From positions 186,001 through 250,000 of the forward strand of contig NZ_JAUYWF010000003.1 of the NCBI RefSeq assembly GCF_030708455.1: a stretch of DNA of 64,000 bases. The letters run 5' to 3'. The translations under genes were made by a program, and so were the position numbers. Of the stretch, positions 30,684-38,014 are shown one piece after another; within the stretch, counting starts at the first letter, position 1, and the number at the start of each line of letters is the position of its first letter. The DNA comes from Halomonas sp. SSL-5 (GTDB taxonomy: Bacteria; Pseudomonadota; Gammaproteobacteria; Pseudomonadales; Halomonadaceae). A model generated the notes under the pieces. It was given only the letters and a program-made list of their open reading frames with translations, made no database searches and was not told where the DNA came from.

Positions 30684-31790
30684 TTGGCCGAGCAACGCCT
30701 ACACTCGCTGCTGGACGCCCTGGATGGGCGTGCCCGATCGCTGCTGGAGCGCCTGGCCCACGAGCGCGAGGCGCGCCGTCACGCCGAGGCCGTGCAGGGC
30801 GAGCTGGCCCAGCGCCTCGCCGAACTGGAGCGCCGCCTGGCCGAGGCCGAGGCCACCCGCCTGGAGCTCACCGAAGCGCGCCACGAGCTGGCTGAAGAGT
30901 GCCGCGAACTCGACGAGCAGAACCGCGAGCTCGAGGCCCATAACCGCCACCTCCACGAGCGCTTGGCCGGCGGCGAGCCCCCCGAGGGCGGCTTCCGCCC
31001 CGGGCGTCGCTCCCAGGGGCTCTCCGCGCTGATCGGGCGGCGGCCCGCGGCGCCCGATGCTGTTCCCGCAGACCCGCCCGCAGAGAGTCGCCACGAGGAG
31101 GCCGTGTCGCCCGCCGCGGCCGAACCGGCGGCGCCATCGGACACCACCGAGCGCTTATCCAATGATCAAGCCTCTGGAGAGTCAGAACTTCCCCAGGAGC
31201 CGCAGGACGCTCGCCAGGATTCCCTGGCCATCGGCGAGGCCCCCTCTCCCCAGGCCCTGCTCGACGACTGGTATGCGCGCTATCCCGCCGCCTTCTTCAA
31301 GGGCCATACCCGCCCGCTGATGGTCGGCATCCACGAGGTGCTGGCCAGCCGCGAACCCTGGCCCGAGAAGCTGGTGCGCCGCGCGCTGGCCTGCTACGTC
31401 AACCTGCCGCGCTACCTCAAGGCGGTGCGCGTGGACGCCGAACGCATCGACCTCGACGGCCAGCCCGCCGGCAAGGTGGATCCCCAGTCGGCCGATCACG
31501 CCCACCGCAAGCTCGACCGCCTGCAGGGCGAGAAGCGCAACACTCAAGGCCGCAAGGCCCAAGGGCGCCAGAACAACAAGGGGCGCGGCAAGCCGGCCGG
31601 GACATCGGCCGCGGCGCAAGCATCAGCTAACGGCAAGCCGAAGCAGGGCGCCAAGGGCAAGCCGTCGTCCAGAGGGCCGGGCGGCAGTGCCGGGCCGGCC
31701 CCTAAGCCTGCCCCCGAGCGTGGCGAGCCGGCGCCCGCCACCATGGAAGAGAAACTCTCGGCCCTGCTGGCCAAGCATAACGGCCGCTAA
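30684..31790 (+). CDS. ProQ/FinO-domain RNA-binding protein with N-terminal coiled coil
   Basis: Likely RNA chaperone. From the TTG at 30684 the product is 368 residues: a charged coiled coil (about 5-95), an acidic, proline/alanine-rich linker (about 96-188), a ProQ/FinO domain (about 189-280; DDWYARYPAAFFKGHTRPLM to DHAHRKLDRL), and a basic disordered tail rich in K, R, G and Q that ends MEEKLSALLAKHNGR. The TTG is chosen because GGAGGAG lies six bases upstream, whereas the in-frame ATG at 30642 has no ribosome site. The coiled coil before the domain suggests an oligomer. The target RNAs are unknown. Confidence 0.8.
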   Translation: MAEQRLHSLLDALDGRARSLLERLAHEREARRHAEAVQGELAQRLAELERRLAEAEATRLELTEARHELAEECRELDEQNRELEAHNRHLHERLAGGEPPEGGFRPGRRSQGLSALIGRRPAAPDAVPADPPAESRHEEAVSPAAAEPAAPSDTTERLSNDQASGESELPQEPQDARQDSLAIGEAPSPQALLDDWYARYPAAFFKGHTRPLMVGIHEVLASREPWPEKLVRRALACYVNLPRYLKAVRVDAERIDLDGQPAGKVDPQSADHAHRKLDRLQGEKRNTQGRKAQGRQNNKGRGKPAGTSAAAQASANGKPKQGAKGKPSSRGPGGSAGPAPKPAPERGEPAPATMEEKLSALLAKHNGR

Positions 31791-32188
31791 CTCCCCGCCA
31801 GGCAAGCCATTTTCCAACGCCCATCGCTCGCCATGTCGTTATCGAACGGCGTTGGTAGGCGTTGACTTGTGTTCGTCATATCGGCAAGGCATGATGCAGC
31901 AACCGCCGTGAGGCGAGTGTTTGCAAGCGCAAGGGAAAGTTCCGTGGGGGAGGTGCATCGCGTAGGGAAACAGTGTTTTTTCTTCTTGCGTTCCCCCAGA
32001 ACCCGGTATAAGGTTCCTCTTGCGAGCATTGGACTATAACAAGGCTTCGCCGAAGCTGGCTCGCATCGGCGCCCTCCGCGAGGAGGCCAGCCGCTACGAA
32101 CCGGCGCAGACCGGCAAAGCCGCCGAACCGCCATAGAGCGGACGGCAACAAACGATCGAAACAGACTGCTAGTCAAAGGAACGTCATC
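31791..32188. other. intergenic region and long leader of the porin gene
   Basis: This 398-base stretch has no convincing gene; its open frames lack ribosome sites and similarity to known families. A TATAAG box at 32007-32012 (with a poor -35 near 31984-31991) and a TATAAC at about 32035 are possible -10 elements. A GCTTCGCCGAAGC hairpin lies near 32043-32055. AAAGGAA precedes the porin ATG. A long structured leader fits a heavily regulated porin mRNA, perhaps a small-RNA target. Confidence 0.5.
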
Positions 32189-33337
32189 ATGAAAAAGACA
32201 CTGTTAGCGACTGCTATTGCCACCGCCATGGTCGCCTCCGGCGCCCAGGCTGCCACCGTCTACAACCAGGACGGCACCAAGCTGGACCTGTACGGCAACC
32301 TGCAGATTGCCTACAAGTCAATCGAGACCGCTCAAGCCGATGGCTCTGTCGACTCTGAAGGCGAAGTCTTCGATAACGGCTCCACCTTGGGTGTCTCCGG
32401 CGAGCACATGATCAACGAAGGTCTGGCCGGCTACTTCAAGTATGAGTTTGAAGGCGACGCAGACGAAGCCAAGAATAACGGTGGCCTGAACAGTGGTGAC
32501 CAGGCTTATATGGGCCTGAAGGGCACTTTCGGTGATGTGCGCCTGGGTTCCTGGGATCCGCTGATCGACGACTGGATCCAGGATCCGATTACCAACAACG
32601 AGTACTTCGACGTCTCCGACTCCAATGGTCGTATCGTGGGCATCGAAAACACTCGTGAAGGCGACAAGCTGAGCTATATGTCTCCGGCGCTGAATGGTTT
32701 CCAGTTTGCCGTGGGCACTCAGTACGAAGGTGATGCCGAGGGAGTTGGTAGCGAAAGCATTGAACCCTCTACCGGTGGCAGCGCAACTGTCACTCAGGAT
32801 AGTGGCAGCAACGCTTCCTTCTTCGGTGGTCTGAAGTACACCGCTGGCGCCTTCTCCATCGCGGCTGTCTACGACAACCTTGACAACAACGACGGTAGCT
32901 ATACCGGCGTTGACAGCAATGACATCGCCATCGGTGGTGACTTCGACGCTGGCGAGCAGTACGGTATCACCGCCCAGTACGCTATGGCCACTCTGCGAGT
33001 GGCCCTGAAGCTGGAGCGTTTCGAGTCCGATAACGACCTGCTCGCCGACACCAACTACTACGGTCTGGGTGCCCGCTACGGCTATGGCATGGGCGACATC
33101 TACGGCGCCTACCAGTATGTCGATGTAGGCGGTGACAACTTCCTCGATACCGCCGACGATGCCTTCACCAGCGGTGACTGGCCCACCGAGCGTGAAGACG
33201 AGAGCTACAACGAAGTCGTGATCGGCGCCACTTACAACATCTCCGATGCCATGTACACCTTTATCGAAGGTGCCTGGTACGACCGTGAGCAGGACGAAGA
33301 CGACGGCGTTGCCGTTGGCGCGGTCTACATGTTCTAA
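32189..33337 (+). CDS. general outer-membrane porin (trimeric, OmpC/PhoE-like fold)
   Basis: A 382-residue Gram-negative porin. The Sec signal MKKTLLATAIATAMVASGAQA ends at residue 21, and the mature barrel begins ATVYNQDGTKLDLYGNLQIAY. Alternating aromatic and polar strands run to a C-terminal phenylalanine (VGAVYMF), the BAM recognition signal. The protein is rich in Asp and Glu, in keeping with an outer membrane facing high salt. Codon use is more AT-leaning (GGT, GCT, CGT) than in neighbours, the mark of high expression. A strong terminator follows. Confidence 0.92.
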   Translation: MKKTLLATAIATAMVASGAQAATVYNQDGTKLDLYGNLQIAYKSIETAQADGSVDSEGEVFDNGSTLGVSGEHMINEGLAGYFKYEFEGDADEAKNNGGLNSGDQAYMGLKGTFGDVRLGSWDPLIDDWIQDPITNNEYFDVSDSNGRIVGIENTREGDKLSYMSPALNGFQFAVGTQYEGDAEGVGSESIEPSTGGSATVTQDSGSNASFFGGLKYTAGAFSIAAVYDNLDNNDGSYTGVDSNDIAIGGDFDAGEQYGITAQYAMATLRVALKLERFESDNDLLADTNYYGLGARYGYGMGDIYGAYQYVDVGGDNFLDTADDAFTSGDWPTEREDESYNEVVIGATYNISDAMYTFIEGAWYDREQDEDDGVAVGAVYMF

Positions 33338-33385
33338 ACCGCTCGGTCGCAGGGCCTGACCCTGCCCCGATGGGTTTCGACATCG

Positions 33386-33415
33386 AAAGCCGATCCTCAG
33401 GGGTCGGCTTTTTTT
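33386..33415 (+). terminator. rho-independent terminator after the porin gene
   Basis: AAAGCCGA pairs with TCGGCTTT, extended inward by CC/GG around a TCAG loop, followed by a run of seven T. It is about 50 bases after the porin stop. Confidence 0.9.
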
Positions 33416-33442
33416 ATTTATCCACCTGATCAGCGAGGTTCC

Positions 33443-34501
33443 ATGAACAAGCCTATCGTGATCGCCGGCCTGCTGACCCTGGGGCTCGCCCTGGCCGGCT
33501 CCCCGGCGCTGGCCAGCGAGATGCAGGATCGTTTCCGCGAGTCGGGCAAGCAGCTCGACCTGACCGGCTTTCTGCAGGCCGATAACGACGCCCGCAGCCG
33601 CAGCTTCCTCTACGGCGGCGTCCAGGAGCACGACTTCACCGTCAAGGAGAGCGGCACCTACCGCTTCGCGAGCCGGGTGCCGATCGGGGAGTCCGAGGCG
33701 TATCGCATCGAGGCGCTGCTGCTCGATAAGCAGGGCAACGTGCTGGCTCGCAGTGAGGGGCTGGGCCAGAACGGCGGCCTGAGTTTCCAGCAAACACTTG
33801 AGCCCGGCGACTATGTGCTGCAGGTGCAGGCCAACAAGTTCGGCACGGTGCGCCGCGGCGGCAACAGCTTCTCGTTGAGTGTCTCCGGCGTGGATGTCGA
33901 GCAGGGTGTCTCAGCCGGCGAGGGTATCGTCTTTACCGGTACCAGCCGCGAGGGCGGTCGTAGCGCCTTCGTGCGCCGCCCGGATGTGGTGGCCGCCATC
34001 GCCGCGCCTGCGGCCAGCGAGTCCGCAGAGGCGTCGCAGCCGGCCCGGGCGGATGCCCAGACAGCGGCAGCCGAGCCTTCGGCGCCCACCATGCCGGCAG
34101 CCGCCTCGGCCGACAGCCAGGCGGCGACGGCGGCGACTGGCGCCACCGCGGCACCCGAGCCCCAGCCTGCCAAGGGCTTCGAGCGGGTCGTCACCGACGT
34201 CAAGATCCGCGCCCGCGGCGAGGTGCTGAGCTTCGAGGTGCTGGAGGCGGGTACCGTGGCCATCACCACTTCCACCTTCCCCGGCAACGAGGGCACCTAC
34301 CGCATCGAGGCCGAGGTGGTGGACGAGCGCGGGGGCGTGGTGGCAAGCGATGCCGGCGAAGGCTTCGACGGCGACGTCGACCTGCGCACCGAGCTGAAGC
34401 CGGGGCGTTACACCATCCGCGTCAACGGCCAGAAGTTCGGCTCGGCGATGAGTGGCGTCAACAACTATGAGCTCGAGGTGCGGCAGCTGGATCGCCGCTG
34501 A
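33443..34501 (+). CDS. secreted protein with two related beta-rich domains, unknown function
   Basis: I do not recognise the family. The 352-residue product has a Sec signal ending at PALASE (residue 25) and two copies of an approximately 95-residue domain (about 54-151 and 252-349) joined by an alanine/proline-rich linker (about 183-243). Both copies carry YRIEA, a D-x-x-G-x-V turn, LxPGxYxxxVxxxKFG and a final beta strand, a pattern like bacterial pre-peptidase C-type jelly rolls. No catalytic motif or lipobox is seen. It lies between a porin and DcaP-type porins, so an envelope-binding role is a guess. Confidence 0.75.
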   Translation: MNKPIVIAGLLTLGLALAGSPALASEMQDRFRESGKQLDLTGFLQADNDARSRSFLYGGVQEHDFTVKESGTYRFASRVPIGESEAYRIEALLLDKQGNVLARSEGLGQNGGLSFQQTLEPGDYVLQVQANKFGTVRRGGNSFSLSVSGVDVEQGVSAGEGIVFTGTSREGGRSAFVRRPDVVAAIAAPAASESAEASQPARADAQTAAAEPSAPTMPAAASADSQAATAATGATAAPEPQPAKGFERVVTDVKIRARGEVLSFEVLEAGTVAITTSTFPGNEGTYRIEAEVVDERGGVVASDAGEGFDGDVDLRTELKPGRYTIRVNGQKFGSAMSGVNNYELEVRQLDRR

Positions 34502-34549
34502 GGCCGACCTAAGCTGCCGCTCATCCTTGTTTCCCGAGCGGTTGCACGC

Positions 34550-34580
34550 AAAAGCCCCGGCCAGATTGGCCGGGGCTTTT
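34550..34580. terminator. bidirectional terminator
   Basis: AAAAGCCCCGGCCA and TGGCCGGGGCTTTT form a 14-base-pair stem around GAT. It lies between the converging secreted-protein gene and dcaP-type gene 1 and should end both transcripts. Confidence 0.9.
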
Positions 34581-34609
34581 GCTTTCTAACGTATGCTCCC
34601 ACGCGTGAA

Positions 34610-34631
34610 AGCTCGATTGATCGGCGATTGA
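34610..34631 (+). repeat. partial REP-like element
   Basis: AGCTCGATTGATCGGCGATT is a shortened relative of the GAGCGCGATTTATCGCGCGAT family, placed between convergent genes downstream of the terminator. Confidence 0.45.
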
Positions 34632-34683
34632 ATTCCACCCTCAGAACTTCGTCGGAAGGCCCGTTCGGCCGTCATCGGCAGGC

Positions 34684-35877
34684 TTAGAAGCTGTACTTGA
34701 CCATGCCCTGCAGGCGTACCGCGTCGCCGTCGCGGCCGTCGACCACCTCGCGGGTATGGTAGGCGGCCTCGATGCCATAACTGACGCGCTGGATGGGTGA
34801 CCAGATGTAGTTCAGGTGCACCGCCTCGAACTGCTCGTTGGCGCCTTCCACCCCGGCGATGCCAGCGTCGCGGGCATCGTCCAGGTCCGCCTGGGCGATA
34901 CCGTAGCCCAGGTTGATGGCGCCGTGGCCGACGGCCAGGCTCATGCCCACGTTGGCACCCCAGGCCTCGATGGTCTCGACGCTGTCGCCCTCCAGGTAGG
35001 CCGGCGCCGAGGGGTTGTTCTGCATATATTCGCCGATGCCGTCGCCCCAGGTCAGCGCGCCGCGCAGGGTCAGGGTGTCGCTGGCCGGGTAGCGGGCCGC
35101 CAGGTTGAGGCCATAGCCGGTGGCGCTGTCATCGACGCCGTTGACCTCCTCGACCTCCAGTTGGCGGGCCATGGCGGCGGCGGAGTAGTGCAGGCCGGCG
35201 GCCTGGTTCTGGTAGCGCAGGGTCAGATCGGGCAGGCCGGTCTTGCCTGACTCGTGTTCGCTATAAACGCCCCGTGGGTGCTCGACTCCTTTCGGGTTTA
35301 ACCAGTTGACCGCTACGCCATCCTTGTAGTCTTCCGGATCCGGATTCTCCAGGGCGATATGCCAGTTGTTCCAGGAGTAGCGCAGCTGCGCCTTGCGCCC
35401 CACCTTGCTCTGGCCCGGCTGGGGTGCGAGGTCGATGGTCGGGGTCTTGCCCAGCAGACTGCCGAAGTTGGTCCAGGTCTTGCCCGCCGTGATGCCGTTC
35501 CAGCTGCCGAAGGCGTGACGCAGGCGCAGATCGCCGCCTTCCGGGGCGTTGTCGAACCAGTCCACCTCGACCATGGTGGTCAGGTTGCTGCCGCCCATGG
35601 GAGTGGCGGTCTTGAAGCCCAGGCGACTCTGGTAGGCGTGCATGGTGGTATGACCGTCGCTGCCTTCCTGACCGTCGATCAGGATACGCGGACGGGCGGC
35701 CAGGTCGCCGAGCTCGTTGTCGACGTCGTAGATCATGTCCAGCTTGGCGTAGCCGTAGACGCTAGCCTGGGTGTCGCCGAGCTCGAAGTCGACGGCGTGG
35801 GAGGCCGAGGCGATGGCCAGCGCCAGGGTGCTGCCGGCGAGCAGCGTGGCGTGCTTGAGGCGGATGGGGGCAGTCAT
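34684..35877 (-). CDS. DcaP-type trimeric outer-membrane porin, copy 1
   Basis: A 397-residue outer-membrane channel. The signal peptide ends ASASHA at about residue 28, and the mature protein begins VDFELGDTQASVYGYAKLDMIYDVD, the hallmark of DcaP-like porins. The barrel ends in the C-terminal KYSF signal. DcaP of Acinetobacter takes up dicarboxylates; the substrate here is inferred only. It is a tandem paralogue of the gene at 36266 with its own upstream region. A candidate FNR/Anr box lies at 36023-36036. Confidence 0.85.
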   Translation of the reverse strand: MTAPIRLKHATLLAGSTLALAIASASHAVDFELGDTQASVYGYAKLDMIYDVDNELGDLAARPRILIDGQEGSDGHTTMHAYQSRLGFKTATPMGGSNLTTMVEVDWFDNAPEGGDLRLRHAFGSWNGITAGKTWTNFGSLLGKTPTIDLAPQPGQSKVGRKAQLRYSWNNWHIALENPDPEDYKDGVAVNWLNPKGVEHPRGVYSEHESGKTGLPDLTLRYQNQAAGLHYSAAAMARQLEVEEVNGVDDSATGYGLNLAARYPASDTLTLRGALTWGDGIGEYMQNNPSAPAYLEGDSVETIEAWGANVGMSLAVGHGAINLGYGIAQADLDDARDAGIAGVEGANEQFEAVHLNYIWSPIQRVSYGIEAAYHTREVVDGRDGDAVRLQGMVKYSF

Positions 35878-36022
35878 TGGCTTTTCCTTCTTGCGGGACG
35901 CCCAGTGGGCGGAAACGGCTCGGCGACGCCTGCGGGTTCCCTTGATGATTCCGCTTGCCGCCGATGGTTGTCATGCTAACCACCCCGGCGTGCCGGGCCC
36001 ACAGTCGAGTCGAAGGAAAAGC

Positions 36023-36036
36023 TTGATATGAGTCAA
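36023..36036. promoter_or_regulatory. candidate FNR/Anr box
   Basis: TTGATATGAGTCAA matches the FNR/Anr consensus TTGAT-N4-ATCAA at nine of ten fixed positions. It lies 146 bases upstream of the dcaP-type gene 1 start, so oxygen-linked control is possible. Confidence 0.45.
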
Positions 36037-36159
36037 GTAGAAGAAGGATCATAGGATTCTTGCAAGCTGGGTAGATAATCCTGCTGAAACAGTCGATTAA
36101 GAAAGGATTAACGCCCTGCCCGGGGTCATCCTTGCGGTGGGAAGTCGCCGGCTTGACGC

Positions 36160-36185
36160 AAAAAGCCCCGGCCAGTGGCCGGGGC
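36160..36185 (-). terminator. rho-independent terminator after dcaP-type gene 2
   Basis: On the minus strand GCCCCGGCCA pairs with TGGCCGGGGC and is followed by five T. It shares its GCCCCGGCCA arm with the terminator at 34550. Confidence 0.85.
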
Positions 36186-36265
36186 GGAAGGATCGAAGCG
36201 TTCTGCTTGTACTGACGGATGCTATTGCCAGCATGGCGGGGCGAGTCCCGCCATCGGTCAGCTTG

Positions 36266-37420
36266 TTAGAAGCTGTACATCACCATGCCCTGGATGCGAA
36301 CGGCATCGCCGTCGCGATCATCCTTGGTCTCGCGGCTGGCCCAGCTGGTCTCGATGCCGTAGCTGACACGCTCGGCCGGTGACCAGATATAGTTCAGGTA
36401 GGCGGTTTCATGGGTATCGGTGCCATCGATTCCTTCATCGTCGAGGTCGACTGTGGCGACGTTATAGGAGGCGTTGATGGCGCCCGGGCCGGCCTTGATG
36501 CTGGCGCCGATGGTGCCGCCGGTGCTCTCCAGGGTCTCGAGATCACCGTTGTCGGCCACATAGGCAGGAGAGGTCTGCGGGCTGACGTTCATGTAGCCCC
36601 CCAGGCCGTCGCCGTGGGTCACGCCGGCGCGCAGGGTCACGGCCTCGTTGACCGCCATAGCCGCTTCCAAGGCGATACCCCAGCCAAAGGCTGAGTCGTC
36701 ATTGACGGTGGCATTGGGATCCTCTTCGGCATCAAACTCCAACTGGCGCAGCACCGCGGAGGCCGAGTACTTGAAGGGACCGGAGGTATCGGTATAGCGC
36801 GCTGTCACGTCCGGCAGCTCGCTCTTGGCAGTGTCTGCGGATGTTTGAACCACACCATTTGCAGTGGTCTCTGAGCCACCCAGGGTATCCGGATCCTCGA
36901 TGGATGCCGAGAAGTTGCCGGCGGTATAGCGCAGCTGCGGCTGACGCGCCTGGTTGCCGACCCCGGGAGGACCGGTGAAGTCGATGGTCGGGGTGCCGGC
37001 CACGAAGCCGTAGAAGTTGGTCCAGGTCTGGCCGGCCAGGATGCCGCCCCAGGAGCCGTAGGCGTGACGCAGACGGAAGGAACCGCCGCCGCTGCCGTAG
37101 AAGTCACCCTCGATGCGAGTGACCAGGTCGCTACCGGAGACCGGAGTAGTGGTCTGGAAGCCGATACGGCTCTGGTAGGCGTGCATATTGAAGTGGCCGT
37201 CCTGGCTGGGCTCGTCGTCCAGCTTGATGTTGCTATGGCCGATGGAGTTACCGAGATCCGCATCCACATCGTAGATGATATCCAGCTTGGCGTAGCCGTA
37301 GACGCTGGCCTTGGTGTCGCCGACCTCGAAATCCACGGCGTGGGAGGCGCTGGCCACCGCCAGTGCCAGGGCGGAGGCGGTAAAGATCGATGCCTGCTTG
37401 AACTTGTTGTATTGGGTCAC
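36266..37420 (-). CDS. DcaP-type trimeric outer-membrane porin, copy 2
   Basis: A 384-residue paralogue of the 34684 product. The signal ends ASASHA and the mature start is VDFEVGDTKASVYGYAKLD, nearly identical to copy 1, while the surface-loop regions differ; the C-terminus reads MVMYSF. It lacks copy 1's insert around KGVEHPRGVYSEH. A near-perfect CTGACGT/ACGTCAG inverted repeat lies 91 bases upstream. AAGGAACAG precedes the ATG. Confidence 0.85.
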   Translation of the reverse strand: MTQYNKFKQASIFTASALALAVASASHAVDFEVGDTKASVYGYAKLDIIYDVDADLGNSIGHSNIKLDDEPSQDGHFNMHAYQSRIGFQTTTPVSGSDLVTRIEGDFYGSGGGSFRLRHAYGSWGGILAGQTWTNFYGFVAGTPTIDFTGPPGVGNQARQPQLRYTAGNFSASIEDPDTLGGSETTANGVVQTSADTAKSELPDVTARYTDTSGPFKYSASAVLRQLEFDAEEDPNATVNDDSAFGWGIALEAAMAVNEAVTLRAGVTHGDGLGGYMNVSPQTSPAYVADNGDLETLESTGGTIGASIKAGPGAINASYNVATVDLDDEGIDGTDTHETAYLNYIWSPAERVSYGIETSWASRETKDDRDGDAVRIQGMVMYSF

Positions 37421-37764
37421 TTGCTGTTCCTTGAATCGTCTGGCCGCGCAAGGGCGGCGTTATTATGTGGGTCCTGCGATGCATGCCGAACTCACGGATC
37501 GGCAGTGCGGCTGACGTAAACGTCAGGGTGAAAGTAACGAGACGTTGCGTTGATAACAACGCCCTGAATGCCCAAGGCGACCAAAGTAGTAGGAACTTCC
37601 TGACGAAATGGGAGCGCACCTGTCGGCTTCGCACGGGCATTCCGCCGCGGGTTTCTGCCGGCTCGGGAGCGGTTACGTTCATGGGGAGAGTGACGGTTCC
37701 GGGGGAAAGGACCGACGATCGGAGGTGACGGAGAGGAGGCGAAAAAATCGGAAAACGAAGAAGG
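37421..37764. other. upstream region of dcaP-type gene 2 and 3' flank of tRNA-Arg
   Basis: In this 344-base gap I see the inverted repeat at 37511-37526 and, near the tRNA, an A-rich stretch (37740-37762) that gives a U-rich tail to the tRNA precursor on the minus strand. No gene is supported. Confidence 0.55.
37511..37526. promoter_or_regulatory. inverted repeat CTGACGT-N2-ACGTCAG
   Basis: Seven-base perfect arms around AA, centred about 98 bases upstream of dcaP-type gene 2. The shape resembles operators of MerR-family regulators such as LiuR-type sites, but the regulator is not identified. Confidence 0.5.
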
Positions 37765-37841
37765 TGGCGCCCCCTTCAGGATTCGAACCTGAGACCTTCC
37801 CCTTAGGAGGGGGACGCTCTATCCAGCTGAGCTAAGGGGGC
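37765..37841 (-). tRNA. tRNA-Arg (anticodon CCT)
   Basis: A 77-base cloverleaf on the minus strand: acceptor GCCCCCT/AGGGGGC, D-arm GCTC/GAGC, anticodon stem TCCCC/GGGGA with loop CTCCTAA (anticodon CCT, reads AGG), T-arm TCAGG/CCTGA with TTCGAAT, discriminator G and an encoded CCA. Confidence 0.97.
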
Positions 37842-37853
37842 AACACGCGGCGC

Positions 37854-37882
37854 ATTATAGGGAAATGCGTCGCCGAGGGGAA
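37854..37882 (-). promoter_or_regulatory. candidate promoter of tRNA-Arg
   Basis: A perfect TATAAT lies on the minus strand at 37859-37854, 12 bases before the tRNA 5' end. The -35 (TTCCCC, 17-base spacer) is poor. Confidence 0.55.
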
Positions 37883-38014
37883 CCGTGGTGCCGGCGACAG
37901 CGGCCTGCATGCGGTTTGCCTATTGCTTCGGCTGCTGCGGCAACCTGCCCCATACCGCACCAGATAACATGAACTTAATATTCCCGGCGCTTATAAACGC
38001 ACACCTAAAAGAAG

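Larger units (their letters stand above)
35878..36265. other. intergenic region between the two DcaP-type genes
   Basis: This 388-base gap holds the upstream region of copy 1 (AT-rich at about 36020-36110, with the FNR-like box) and, nearer copy 2, that gene's terminator (36160-36185). I see no gene in it. Confidence 0.6.

Noticed and set aside
31791-32188. Small frames in the porin upstream gap
   Set aside because: They lack ribosome sites, overlap each other on both strands, and show no family resemblance.
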